A stretch of 64,000 nucleotides of DNA, taken from the NCBI GenBank assembly GCA_031216915.1, contig CM062297.1:362713704-362777703 (forward strand). The letters are read 5' to 3'. Source of the stretch: Pictodentalium vernedei. Taxonomy: Eukaryota > Mollusca > Scaphopoda > Dentaliida > Dentaliidae. This document shows positions 48,331 through 60,110 of the stretch, one piece after another. The translations under genes and the position numbers were made by a program. The notes beneath the pieces are model-generated. The model ran no database searches, was not told the origin of the DNA, and saw nothing but the letters and a program-made list of their open reading frames with translations. Each line of letters starts with the position of its first letter. Position 1 is the stretch's first letter.

Positions 48331-49375
48331 CACTTTACCAGTTATCAGCTGTTTCATATATTAAACAGTATGTTATTCCGTGAAATTGTCAACAATTCCA
48401 GGATAATACCACGGCTTATATTTCATCTAAATTAGGGAGAATATTAGCGAGAATCCATACCATCCTATGAGTGTCACTCGATCTCATGAGGCCACCATGA
48501 TTGAACCCCTGTTGTATACTGATAACGACATCAACATTTTGTTTGTCCGGGCCATAACTTCTTAACCACTGAATATTTTTTAACAAAACTGGGTAACTGT
48601 ATGTATTGTCACTAGACAGTGTGTTTTCAGTCATAGTCATAATGAGGTCTGTCCCCTCAAAGTGGAATTCACTGGCCCTAAAGATCAGGTAACAGTCAAG
48701 AAAACTTTGATATTTTACTATCATTTTTGTCCAGTCCATATAATTTGATCTAATTGGCAGATATTGTTCATACTTGGTACAATTATTGTTCATGACTAAA
48801 AGATGTATCGTGACTTTGACTCAAGGTTATATCATCAAGGTCAAGGTCACAGACAGCAAAACTTTGATATCGCTATACAGCCCTTGTCCGGTCCATATAA
48901 CTTGTTATGATTGACAGATCTTATTCATACTTGATACAATTATTTTGATCCAAGGTCATATCAAAGTCACAGGCAGCAAAACTTTTATATTGTTATACAG
49001 CCCTTGTCCAGTCCATATAACTTGGTATGATTGACAGATCTTATTCACAGTTGGTACAATTATGGATCCTGACTCAATGGTGTGTCGCAACTTTGCTCCA
49101 AGGTCATATCATCAAGGTCAAGGTCACAGACAGCAAAACTTTTATGTTATTATACAGCCCTTGTCTGGTCTGTATAATTGAATCTATGTGACAGATCTTG
49201 TTCATACATCACACAATTGTTTCCCTCAACCTAATGTTGTGCCATGACCTTGACTCATTGTCATATTATGAAGGTTAAGATCACAAACAGTAACACACAG
49301 GATTCTTGTCTTGTGTTTAGCTTCCCCTAAAAGCAGTGACACTGGGGTGAGCTGACTAGGCCAAGAGGACTCTTG
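48331..49375 (+). repeat. Degenerate tandem array with 'AAGGTCAAGGTCACAG' motif
   Basis: About four diverged monomers of ~120-155 bp contain TATACAGCCCTTGTCCGGTC, GATTGACAGATCTTATTCAT and AAGGTCAAGGTCACAGACAG. The right edge has GGCCAAGAGGACTCTTG (about 49351-49368), resembling a worn 'GGCC-tail' terminus. The minus-strand frame 48416-48793 reads through this repeat and is not a gene. Confidence 0.65.
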
Positions 49376-50050
49376 ATAAAGCATCAACTGAATTTTTTTT
49401 TTTTAAATAATATTTTCCAATAACAGCTTACAAATATGGATGTCATTGGAACTCGCTCACAGAAATCAAGTCTTTATGTTGCGATATGTGCACTTCAGAA
49501 TAAAGCCCAGATTTGGGCTTCACGCACTCTACCAGTTAACCAAACTGCCCTTGAAAAGTGCTTGAATTTAGTTTTTCTAATTCTGTATGTGTCCTATACA
49601 CAAGGACTCTCTGGCAGATTTTACAGTGGCGTTGACACAAATGAAAATTGCAGGGTTTTTTTATTTAATGAAATATCCAAAGTAGAACATCCAGTAATAG
49701 GAAAAAATACAATTGTCTGAGAAGTGAATGTTTTTTTTTGACTTTGCCCAAGTTCTGTAGTCTGTGTAGGGATACTACTGAATCAATGAAAGTTTTTCAG
49801 TTCTCCCAGTACTCTTATCCATCACTGAGTATGATGATCAGGCCTAGTATTTTTGACTGAGCCTGAATGGTATCAAGATCAGCCCCAAAAATGTTTTTCC
49901 TGAGTCCTACAGTAGGCTCCCAGAAAATAATATTGCACCATTAAGTTTTATGAAAATAAGTCCAAGTGACACTTCAGGTACCAATAACCCAAAGGTTCAT
50001 TGTACATGGTTTACTAGGAGACTTCAACATTAATTCAAAATGTGGGAATG
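49376..50050. other. Non-coding spacer
   Basis: AT-rich sequence. The open frame 49436-49720 has no motif I know; it contains ALQNKAQIWASRT and may be a transposon relic. Confidence 0.4.
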
Positions 50051-50051
50051 T

Positions 50052-50343
50052 GATGGCTCAGTTGTTCAAACTTGGACGTTAAACTGAAGGTCCTGACCAG
50101 TGGTAACTGCATTATGTCCTTGGGCAAAGTACTTAATCCTGGTTGCCATACTGATGTCGATAGTGCACTTGCCTTCAACTGCTGCTAACTCTGTCTGTGT
50201 AAAGTTAGTATGTTGATAAATCTGATAGTTGCTCACCGCTGCTTGTTTCTCTCTCTGTACTCTAGCTTTCTCCACCCATAAAATTGTCTGACAGTGTGAC
50301 TGCTGTTTAGAGTGTTGTCATATCCCAGTAAACAAACAAACAT
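50052..50343 (+). mobile_element. tRNA-derived SINE
   Basis: The head TGATGGCTCAGTTGTTCAAA resembles a polymerase III A box. The body has TATGTCCTTGGGCAAAGTAC, AAAGTTAGTATGTTGATAAA and CTTTCTCCACCCA. The tail is CCAGTAAACAAACAAAC. It is a diverged copy of the SINE at 62826, with the same blocks in order. Confidence 0.7.
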
Positions 50344-50739
50344 GTGAAATTACAAGACATGGATAATCATTGATTTCCAGTTGTAAAGGGTTACTGATGT
50401 TATCAGTTGCCAACAGTAATGTGATCAAAAAAGTGGAATTTCTCTCGGTCATATCGCAATGGAGTAACAACATCCTTATGCACATGGGGGTCAAAATTAT
50501 ATCAGTAAAATTTTACAAAATCAAGACCGGATCTCAAAAATACAAACGAAAATTCCATCTGAGATTCAGTATTATTGTAGATTCTATTCTACAGCACTGT
50601 GTGGAGAAGAGTAGAAAGATAATTTTGATTGAATTATTACATAGTTGCAATCCGATTGAAATTCTCCGTTTGCTTTCATTATCACAGTAATGCTACCATT
50701 AAAAAGCAAATCAACAGATTGTATTTATACCATGAGTAG

Positions 50740-51728
50740 TTTTTCTGAATGCATCAATCATGACTGAAGTTTTGGGAGTTATTGTCCTTCGTTATAAAAA
50801 TATTCCGTAAATCTTGTTTACGGAAAAACTTGAACAACACTTAATGGATTTCATTTCTTTTTAGTATATGTCTCTATAGCAACAATGTCTACGTCAAGTT
50901 CAATGAACAGCGATATCCAATGAAAATTATGGGAGTTATTGACCTTTGTTTAATAAAAGATATTGTGTAATGCTTGTTTGTGGCATAAAAATATTGATCT
51001 TCGTATTCAAATGTATCCACAAACTGGCTCCAGTTTACCTGCAAGAGTTCCTCACTGTATATAAACTAACACGCAGTCTCCGATCTAAAAACCAAATTCA
51101 ACTAGTTGTGCCTTTTAGCAGATCTAATCAGGCTCATGATCGTGTGTTCTCCATCGTGGGTCCCAGATTGTGGAATTTCCTGCCAGTTAGTGTCAGAACT
51201 TCAGAAACTCTCGATGTCTTCAAAAGAAATCTTAAAACTTTCCTATTTACTGAAGCATTCTCCTAAACCTCTCTAAGAGGCAACCAAAACAGGTGTGACT
51301 CTTCATTTCAGAGAAGTGTATTTATTTCTGTCAGGCGTTTTAGAGCACTATTTGTGGTTTTACGCTCTAGAAAATCAATTATTATTATATCTTGAACAAA
51401 GTTAACAAATTTTAATTCTTTTCAGTAAATGTCTCTATAGCAACAATGTCTGTCTGTATCAAGTTCGATGACCAGCAATATCCGATAAAAATTATGGGAG
51501 TTATTGCCCATTGTTTAATAAAAAATATAGTGTAATCCTTGTTTCTGGCATAGCTTTAAAAATAAAAACTGGTTTTCAATTCTTTTCAGTATATGTCTCT
51601 ATAGCAACAATGTCTACATCAAGTCGATGACCAGCAATATTCAATGCCAATTATTAGAAATATGGCCCTTTGTTAAAAAATATTGTGTAATGCTTGTTTA
51701 AACATTAGTAACCAAATTATCAAATTTT
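50740..51728 (+). repeat. ~166-bp array interrupted by a LINE fragment
   Basis: The landmark GTCTCTATAGCAACAATGTC occurs at about 50870, 51430 and 51596, with AAAATTATGGGAGTTATTG between. Similar sequence resumes at 57106-57186 after the large nested insertion, showing that the 51729-57105 block was inserted in this array. Confidence 0.7.
50979..51266 (+). pseudogene. CR1/L2-like LINE reverse transcriptase C-terminus
   Basis: The frame reads LIFVFKCIHKLAPVYLQEFL, then RSLRSKNQIQLVVPFSR, then DRVFSIVGPRLWNFLPVSVR and FKRNLKTFLFTEAFS before a stop. FKxxHxLAPxYL with FxxxxPRLWNxLP is the usual C-terminus of many CR1/L2-group LINE ORF2 proteins. A short non-coding tail with ATTATTATTAT follows to about 51391. 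It is 5'-truncated, as is common for LINE insertions. Confidence 0.85.
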
Positions 51729-51784
51729 TAGCTCAACTTGACAAAGTCAAGCTGAGCTATTGCCATCAATTCTCGTCCGTCGGC

Positions 51785-51830
51785 GTACGTACGTACGTAC
51801 GTACGTACGTACGTACGTTAGTACGTACGT
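51785..51830. repeat. (ACGT)n microsatellite
   Basis: About 11 ACGT units with one TTAG interruption. It is fully self-complementary and lies 25 bp after the 5' terminal hairpin of the element. Confidence 0.95.
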
Positions 51831-51957
51831 CCACAATTTCCTTTGGCACACCTCACAGGTCGCATTTATGATCAGATTACTTTGAAACTTGGTATGCTTG
51901 TTTGGGGTGACCTCTAGATGGGAGCTATCGATTTTCTTCAATTTCCGTCAAAAAATG

Positions 51958-52977
51958 TTGCCGCGGCCAATGTTCTTAGAACTTAGTTTAGTCAAACCAC
52001 AATATTTCCCTTTGGCACACCGTACAGGGCACATTTATGATTTGATTGGTTTGAAACCTGGTATGCTTATTTAGGGTGACCTCTAGATGGGAGCTATCGA
52101 TTTTCTTCAATTTCCGGCAAAAAATGTTGCCACGGCCAACGTTCGTAGAACTTAGTTTAGTCAGACCTCAATATTTCCCTTTGGCACACCCTACAGGGCA
52201 CATTTATGAGCAGATTGCTTTGAAACCTGGTATGCTTGTTTGGGGAGACCTCTAGATGGGAGCTATCGATTTTCTTCAATTTCTGTCAAAAAATGTTGCC
52301 GCGGCCAACGTTCTTAGAACTTAGTTTAGTCAGAAGACTCAATATTTCCGTTTGGCACACCCTACAGGGTACATTTATGATCGGATTGCTTTGAAACCTA
52401 TCATGCTTGTTTTGGGTGACATCTAGATGGGAGCTATCGATTTTCTTCAATTTCCGTCAAAAAATGTTGCCGCGGCCAACGTTCTTAGAACTTAGTTTAG
52501 TCAAACCACAATATTTCCCTTTGGCACACCCTACAGGGCACATTTATGATTTGATTGCTTTGAAACCTGGTATGCTTATTTAGGGTGACCTCTAGATGGG
52601 AGCTATCGATTTTCTTCAATTTCCGGCAAAAAATGTTGCCACGGCCAACGTTCGTAGAACTTAGTTTAGTCAGACCTCAATATTTCCCTTTGGCACACCC
52701 TACAGGGCACATTTATGAGCAGATTGCTTTGAAACCTGGTTTTCTTGTTTGGGGAGACCTCTAGATGGGAGCTATCGATTTTCTTCAATTTCTGTCAAAA
52801 AATGTTGCCGCGGCCAACGTTCTTAGAACTTAGTTTAGTCAGAAGACTCAATATTTCTGTTTGGCACACCATACAGGGTACATTTATGATCGGATTGCTT
52901 TGAAACCTGGCATGCTTGTTTGGGGTGACCTCTAGATGGGAGCTATCGATTTTCTTCAATTTCTGTCAAAAAATGTT
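51958..52977 (+). repeat. Higher-order repeat, 509-bp trimers
   Basis: Three ~169-bp monomers distinguished by GATTTGATTG, CGTAGAAC and AGAAGACTC variants recur as a block starting at 51958 and 52467. Two further near-identical monomers with TGTTTGGCACACCATACAGG follow at 52859 and 53029. Confidence 0.8.
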
Positions 52978-53601
52978 GCCGCGGCCAACGTTCTTAGAAC
53001 TTAGTTTAGTCAGAAGACTCAATATTTCTGTTTGGCACACCATACAGGGTACATTTATGATCGGATTGCTTTGAAACCTGGCATGCTTGTTTGGGGTGAC
53101 CTATAGATGGGAGCTATCGATTTTCTTCAATTTCCGTCAAAAAATGTTGCCGCAGCCAACATTCTTAGAACTTAGTTCAGTCAGACCACAGTATTTCCCT
53201 TTGGCTCACCCTACAGGGCACATTTATGATTAGATTGCTTTGAAACCTGGTGTGCTTATTTACGGTGACCTCTAGATGGGAGCTATCGATTTTCTTCCAT
53301 TTCCGTCAAAAAATGTTGCCACGGCCAACATTCTTAGAATTTAGTCTAGTCAGACCGCAATATTTCCCTTTTGTACACCCTACAGGGCACAATTATGATC
53401 AGATTGCTTTGAAACCTGGCATGCTTGTTTGGGGAGGCCTCTAGATGGGGGCTATCGATTTTCTTCGGTTTCTGTCAAAAAATGTTGCCACTGGCAAAAA
53501 AAATGACATTGGTACCAATGAACTTCAATTTTGCCATTTCTTTATAACTTACCAAGTTCAAGTTTGTCAAGTTGAGCTACAGTGTCATTGACACTTTCAT
53601 T

Positions 53602-55387
53602 GTTCAACTCAGTATGCCCGGCCCCATAGGGAGGGAGTGGGTGAAAATGCTCCAAAATATTTTTAAAATCTTCTTCTCAAGAACCAGTGTGTGCAATGAC
53701 TTGATATTTGCTATGGAGCTTCCATATGAGGTGTAGAATCAAGTTTGTTCAAACGAAGTTCATAAAGTAATATTTGGCTTTGTAATAGGACGGGTAAGAT
53801 TTTTGGCCCCGCCCAAAATTTCTATTTTCTGAACCGATGGTCCGGTATGAACCAAATTTGGTTTGTGGTAGTATTGGGTCATAAGTACTTGACCCATGCA
53901 AAAAAAAAAATTCCTGCATCTCCGTGGGAACCCTGGGAGCTAAAAATAGAAATATTTTCAAACGCCCATATTTCCCAAACCCCACGGAACAGAGAGCTTT
54001 TATTTGGTATGAAGTATCCTTATGACCAGTAGAATTGAATGGTAAAAAAAAATTGCCATCGGTTATGTTAGGGTGTTCTGTAATGGGCATCGAAAAAATG
54101 CTGAGTCAGCATATTTGCAAAAATTTAAAAAAATCTTTTCTCCAGAACCAATCATCAGAATCTTTTGATATTTGGTATACAGCATTCATAGGGGGGTCAG
54201 ATGAAAGTTTGCTCAAATAAAGCTCATTGGTTCATATTTGGGCTCTCTACAGGAGCCCGAAGTTTTAACATAGGGTAATATGGGGAATATTCTTTAAAAA
54301 TCTTCTTCTTCAAAACCACCAGTCAGAATCTTTTAATATTTGGTATACATCATTGTTATGAGGGTCAGATTCTAGATTGTTCAAACCAAGTCCCTTGGTT
54401 AATATTTGGGCTTCCTACGGAAGCCCAAATTTTATCTTTGTTCAATATGGAGGGTAATTTAAAAAAATCTTCTTCTTCAGATCCATCAGTCAGAATGCTT
54501 TGATATTTGGTATGCAACATCTCTATGGGGGTCAGATTCAAGTTTGTTCAAATCAAATCCCTAGGTATATATTTGGGCTCACTATGGTAGCCAAATTTTT
54601 ACTTAGTGCAATATGAGAAAATTTCTTTAAAAATCTTCTTCTTCAGATCCACCAGTCGCAATGCTTTTATATTTGGTATACAACATCTCTAGGGGGCTCA
54701 GATTCCAGGTTGTTCAATTCGAGTGCCTAGGTTAATATTTGGGCTCCATATGGGAACATGAAATTTAACTTAGTACAATATGAGGGAATTTCTTTAAAAA
54801 TCTTCTTCTTCCGATTCACTTGTCAGAATGCTTTCACATTTGGTATACAACATCTCTAGGGGGGTCAGATTCAAGTTTGTTCAAATCGGATCCATAGGTC
54901 AATATTTGGGCTCGCTATGGTAGCCCAAATTTGAACTTAGTGCAATTCGAAGAAATTTCTTTACAATTTCTCTTCTTCAGATCCAACAGTCAGAATGCTT
55001 TCATATTCGGTACACAACATCTCTAGGGAAGTCAGATTTAACTGTGTTCAAATCAAGAGCCTGGGTTAATATTTGGGCTCTCTATGGGAGCCGGAATTGT
55101 CCATTTTGCTGAAGAATTAAAAATTTTGTATTCAGTACCCTCTAGAGGTACTAAGATTAATCCACATAGGTTGTATCAAGGGGCTTCATAGGGGAGCTCT
55201 GCATTTTACTTATGATCAACTGAAGAAAAGGCATGATGCCCAGATTATTTTTGTCACTCCTGAGGGACTCAAGGATTGACAGTGTAGCCAATGGAGATGG
55301 CTTGCTTAATGTAGACTCATTCTTGGACTCTGTTTAAATTGTGTTCTGTACAAGATGAGTGCTTCAGGCCCCGTGGGGCCTCTTGTT
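53602..55387 (+). mobile_element. 'GGCC-tail' element, 5'-truncated, nested in the ~169-bp array
   Basis: It starts in mid-element at GTTCAACTCAGTATGCCC, right after a 3' end of the 'GTGTCA' type. It ends CAGGCCCC-GT-GGGGCCT with CTTGTT. It is almost identical to the corresponding 1.8 kb of the copy at 57640-59437, including the run of A before TTCCTGCATC. The surrounding array continues at TTTCATTTCCGTC. Confidence 0.85.
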
Positions 55388-57105
55388 TTCATTTCCGTCA
55401 AAAAATGTTGCTGCAGCCAATGTTCTTAGAACTTGGTTTAGTCAGAAGACCTCAATATTTCCCTTTGGCACAACCTACAGGGCACATTTATGATCGGACT
55501 GCTTTGAAACCTGGTATGCTTGTTTGGGGTGACCTCTAGATGGGAGCGATCGATTTTCTTTCATTTCCGTCAAAAATTGTTGCCACAGCCAACGTTCTTA
55601 GAACTTAGTTTAGTCAGACCTCAATATCTTCCTTTGGCACACCCTACTGGGCACATTTATGATTGGATTGCTTTGAAACCTGGCATGCTAGTTTTGGGTG
55701 ACCTCTAGATGGGAGCTATTGATTTTCTTCCATTTCCCTCAAAAATGTTGCCACAGCCAACGTTCTTAGAATTAGTTTAATCAGACCTCAAAATTTCCCT
55801 TTGGCACACCCTACAGGGCACATTTATGATCGGATTGCTTTGAAACCTGGCATGCTTGTTTGGGGTGACCTCTAGATGGGAGCTATCGATTTTCTTCCAT
55901 TTCCGTCCGTCAAAATATGTTGCCGCTGGCAACGATCTTTGAACTTTGTTGGGCATCAATATATTCTTTTGGCATGCCATAAAGGGCACATTTATGATCA
56001 GATCGGTTTGAAACTTTGTATGCATGTTTGGGGTTACCTCTAGATTGGAGCTATCGATTTTCGTAAAAAAATGTTGCCACTGGCAATGACCATCGATGAA
56101 CTTAGTAAAAACTTAGTGCATTAAGCATCAATATTTCCCTTTGACACACCCTGCAGGGCACATTTATGATTGGATCGCTTGCAAACTTGGTGTGCTTGTG
56201 TGAGGTGACATCTATATGGGAGCTGTCGATTTTCTTCCATTTCTGTAAAAAAATGTTGCCGCTGACCTTTGAACTTAGTTTAGTCAGACCTCAATATTTC
56301 TCTTTAACACACCCTTTAGGGTACATTTATGATCGGATCACTTTGAAACTTGGTATGTGTGTTCGGGGTGACCTCTATATGTGAGCTATTGCTCTTTTTT
56401 CATTTCCATAAAAAATTATTGTCGTTATCACCAGCCTTTGAACTTCCTGCATTTGTGCATCAGCTTATCCCTTTTGCACTCTCTGCAGGGTATATTTATG
56501 AATTTCCACAAAAAAAAACCCAAAAACCATTCCCACAAGCAATGATCTTCTACTTAGTGCATTTGTGCATTAACATCTTCCTTTGGCATGCCTCCGAAGG
56601 CACATTCATTGTCAGGTTGTTTTGACACTTTGTAAGCTTATGCAGGGTGACAAAGATAGGAGCTATTGATTTTCTTTTCATTTCCATCAAAAACTGTTGC
56701 TGTTAGCAATAATCTTTGAATTTATTGCGTTTGTGCATCAACATTCTTTGACATGGCCTGCAGGTCACATTTATCATAGGATTGTTTTTGAATTTGGTGT
56801 GCTCATTAGGCAAGACCTTTAGATAAGAGCTATTGATTAGCATCCATTTCTGTGAAAAAAGTTGCCATTTACAATAACTTCTTAACATACTGCATTTGTG
56901 TATCAACATTTTTCCTTTAGCCAGTCTTACAGTTTACATTTTAAAATGCATGGATTACTCTGATGTTGTGCACACACAATGCTGTTATGTTGAAATTTCA
57001 TCAATTAACATTGGTACCAAGGATCTTCAGTTTTGCCATTCTATTTATAACTTAACAAGTTCAAGTTTGTCAAGTTGAGCTACAGTGTCATTGACACTTT
57101 CATTT

Positions 57106-57338
57106 TTGGTACATAATTCTTTTGGAACAATGTCTACCTCAAGTTCAGTGATCACCATTATGCAATTAAAATTGTCAGAGTTATTGCGTCACCCCCCTCC
57201 CCCGAGTGCCAATTAGGCAATTTATTTTCTTTGCTCCAAAATGCATTTTGAAGGATTGAGAGTGACTACCTGCAGAAAACAATGTGAACCCCCCCCTCCC
57301 CCCCACCAACCCCCATCCCCTGAATGCCAATTAGGCAT
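57106..57338. repeat. Resumed ~166-bp array, then C-rich ~110-bp repeats
   Basis: 57106-57186 resumes the AACAATGTCTACCTCAAGTT array. From about 57187 the sequence is a different repeat with CCAATTAGGCA, TTTGCTCCAAAATGCATTTT, GACTACCTGCAGAAAACAA and long C-runs. It continues after the next insertion at 60492. Confidence 0.7.
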
Positions 57339-57474
57339 TTTAAGTCCCCTACGGGAACCGTAAGGAGACTATAGGATTGCACTCCGTCCATCTGTCCGTC
57401 CATCCGTCCGTTCATCTGTCCGTCCATCCGTCCGTTCATCTGTCCGTCCGTCTGTCTGTCTGTCTGTCTGTTTT

Positions 57475-59437
57475 TAGCTCATCTTGACAAAGTCAAGCTG
57501 AGCTAATCTCATCGCTTCCCGTCCGTCGTCCGTCATCTGTCGTCCGTCGTCCGTCAACACCATGTTTTGGTCTTCTCCTCCAAAGCCACTGGGCCAATTC
57601 AAGTGAAAGTTTGTGTGAGTGATGGTCCCAAAGGGGCATTTCATTTTTGTTCAACTCGGCATGCCCAGCCCCATAGGGAGGGAGTGGGGGAAAATGCTCC
57701 AAAATATTTTTAAAATCTTCTTCTCAAGAACCAGTGTGTACAATGACTTGATATTTGCTATGGAGCTTCCATATGAGGTGTAGAATCAAGTTTGTTCAAA
57801 CGAAGTTCGTAAAGTAATATTTGGCTTTGTAATAGGAGGGGTAAGATTTTTGGCCCCACCCAAAATTTCTATTTTCTGAACCGATGGTCCGGTATGAACC
57901 AAATTTGGTTTGTGGTAGTATTGGGTCATAAGTACTTGACCCATGCAAAAAAAAAAAATTCCTGCATCCCCAAGGGAACCCTGGGAGCTAAAAATAGAAA
58001 TATTTTCAAACGCCCATATTTCCCAAACCCCACGGAACAGAGAGCTTTTATTTGGTATGAAGTATCCTTATGACCAGTAGAATTGAATGGTAAAAAAAAA
58101 TTGCCATCGGTTATGTTAGGGTGTTCTGTAATGGGCATCGAAAAAATGCTGAGTCAGCATATTTGCAAAAATTTAAAAAAATCTTTTCTCCAGAACCAAT
58201 CATCAGAATCTTTTGATATTTGGTATACAGCATTCATAGGGGGGGTCAGATAAAAGTTTGTTGAAATAAAGCTCATTGGTTCATATTTGGGCTCTCTACA
58301 GGAGCCCGAAGTTTTAACATAGGATAATATGGGGAATATTCTTTAAAAATCTTCTTCTTCAGAACCATCAGTCAGAATCTTTTAATATTTGGTATACATC
58401 ATTGTTATGAGGGTCAGATTCTAGATTGTTCAAACCAAGTCCCTAGGTTAATATTTGGGCTTCCTACGGAAGCCCAAATTTTATCTTTATTCAATATGGA
58501 GGGTAATTTAAAAAAATCTTCTTCTTCAGATCCATCAGTCAGAATGCTTTGATATTTGGTATGCAACATCTCTATGGGGGACAGATTCAAGTTTGTTCAA
58601 ATCAAATCCCTAGGTATATATTTGGACTCACTATGGTAGCCCAAATTTTTACTTAGTGCAATATGAGAAAATTTCTTTAAAAATCTTCTTCTTCAGATCC
58701 ACCAGTCGGAATGCTTTTATATTTGGTATACAACATCTCTAGGGGGGTCAGATTCCAGGTTGTTCAATTTGAGTGCCTAGGTTAATATTTGGGCTCCATA
58801 TGGGAACATGAAATTTAACTTAGTACAATATGAGGGAATTTCTTCAAAAACCTTCTTCTTCAGATTCACTTGTCAGAATGCTTTCACATTTGGTATACAA
58901 CATCTCTAGGGGGGTCAGATTCAAGTTTGTTCAAATTGGATCCATAGGTCAATATTTGGGCTCACTATGGTAGCCCACATTTGAACTTAGTGCAATTCGA
59001 AGAAATTTCTTTACAATTTCTCTTCTTCAGATCCAACAGTCAGAATGCTTTCATATTCGGTACACAACATATCTAGGGAAGTCAGATTTAACTGTGTTCA
59101 AATCAAGAGCCTGGGTTAATATTTGGGCTCTCTATGGGAGCCGGAATTGGCCATTTTGCTGAAGAATTAAAAATTTTGTATTCAATACCCTCTAGAGGTA
59201 CTAAGATTAATCCACATAGGTTGTATCAAGGGGCTTCATAGGGGAGCTCTACATTTTACTTTTGATCAACTGAAGAAAAGGCATGATGCCCAGATTATTT
59301 TTGTCACTCCTGAGGGACTCCAGGATTGACAATGTAGCCTATGGAGATGGCTTGCTTAATGTAGACTCATTCTTGGACTCTGTTTAAATTGTGTTCTGTA
59401 CAAGATGAGCGCTTCAGGCCCCGTGGGGCCTCTTGTT
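57475..59437 (+). mobile_element. 'GGCC-tail' Helentron-like element, complete copy
   Basis: The 5' tip TAGCTCATCTTGACAAAGTC pairs with AAGCTGAGCTA. GCTCATCTTG (57478-57487) is complementary to CAAGATGAGC (59401-59410). The tail is AGGCCCC-GT-GGGGCCT with CTTGTT. About eight ~167-bp monomers fill the interior. It is inserted in the CTGT tract of the host element between T residues. This is the best complete reference copy of the family in the window. Confidence 0.88.
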
Positions 59438-60063
59438 TATGTTACCACCTCTCCCTCCAACATGGTTCAAGCTACACCTTTCATATTTGGTACATGGATA
59501 AATAGTTCTGAGGGGGATGATGCACGCTCAAAATTTTTTTTTCAGAATCCAAGATGGCGGAATGGCGACCATTTTTGATGTGTTTTTTAAGCTTTTTTTC
59601 TCTATTTTCATGTTACCACCCCTCCCACCAACATGGTTCAAGCTACACCTTTCATATTTGGTACATGGATAAATGGTTCTGAGGGGATGATGCACGTTCA
59701 AAATTTTGTTTTCAAAATCCAAGATGGCAGAATGGCGGCCATTTTTGTTGTGTTTCTTTTAAGCTTTTTTCCTCTATTTTATGTTACCACCCCTCACTCC
59801 CACATGGTTCAAGCTACACTTTTTATATCTGGCACATGGATAGAGGGTTGTAATGGGATGTTGCACGTTCAATATTTGTTTTCCAAAATTCAAGATGGCG
59901 CCATGGCAACCATTTCTGTTGTGTTTTTTAAGCTTTTTTCTCTATTTTTTGTTACCACTGCTCCTTCCAACATGGTTCAAGCTGCACTTTTCATATATGG
60001 TACATGGATAAAGGGGTTGTGAGGGGAATATGCACGCTCAATATTTTTTTTTCAAAATCTAAC

Positions 60064-60110
60064 ATCTGTCTGTCTGTCCGTCTGTCTGTCTGTCTGTCTG
60101 TCTGTCTGTT
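60064..60110. repeat. (CTGT)n microsatellite inside the ~170-bp array
   Basis: About 11 CTGT units followed by TTTTTATGTTACCACC. The same junction at 57470/59436 is split by an insertion, so this is an intact reference for that empty site. Confidence 0.9.

Larger units (their letters stand above)
51729..57105 (+). mobile_element. Helentron-like element with ~169-bp monomers, containing a nested element
   Basis: The 5' tip TAGCTCAACTTGACAAAGTC, with a hairpin to GCTGAGCTA, matches at 16 of 17 positions the complement of TTGTCAAGTTGAGCTA in the 3' region (57067-57083). Then come AGTGTCATTGACACT and TTTCATT. An (ACGT)n tract follows the 5' end. Monomers carry GTTGCCGCGGCCAACGTTC and TAGATGGGAGCTATCGATTT, spaced 169-171 bp. 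A complete 3' end also occurs internally at 53601, followed by a 'GGCC-tail' element to about 55387, after which the array resumes. Confidence 0.82.

Noticed and set aside
48416..48793. 125-codon minus-strand frame
   Set aside because: It reads antisense through the degenerate array whose monomers recur to 49300; no domain is evident.
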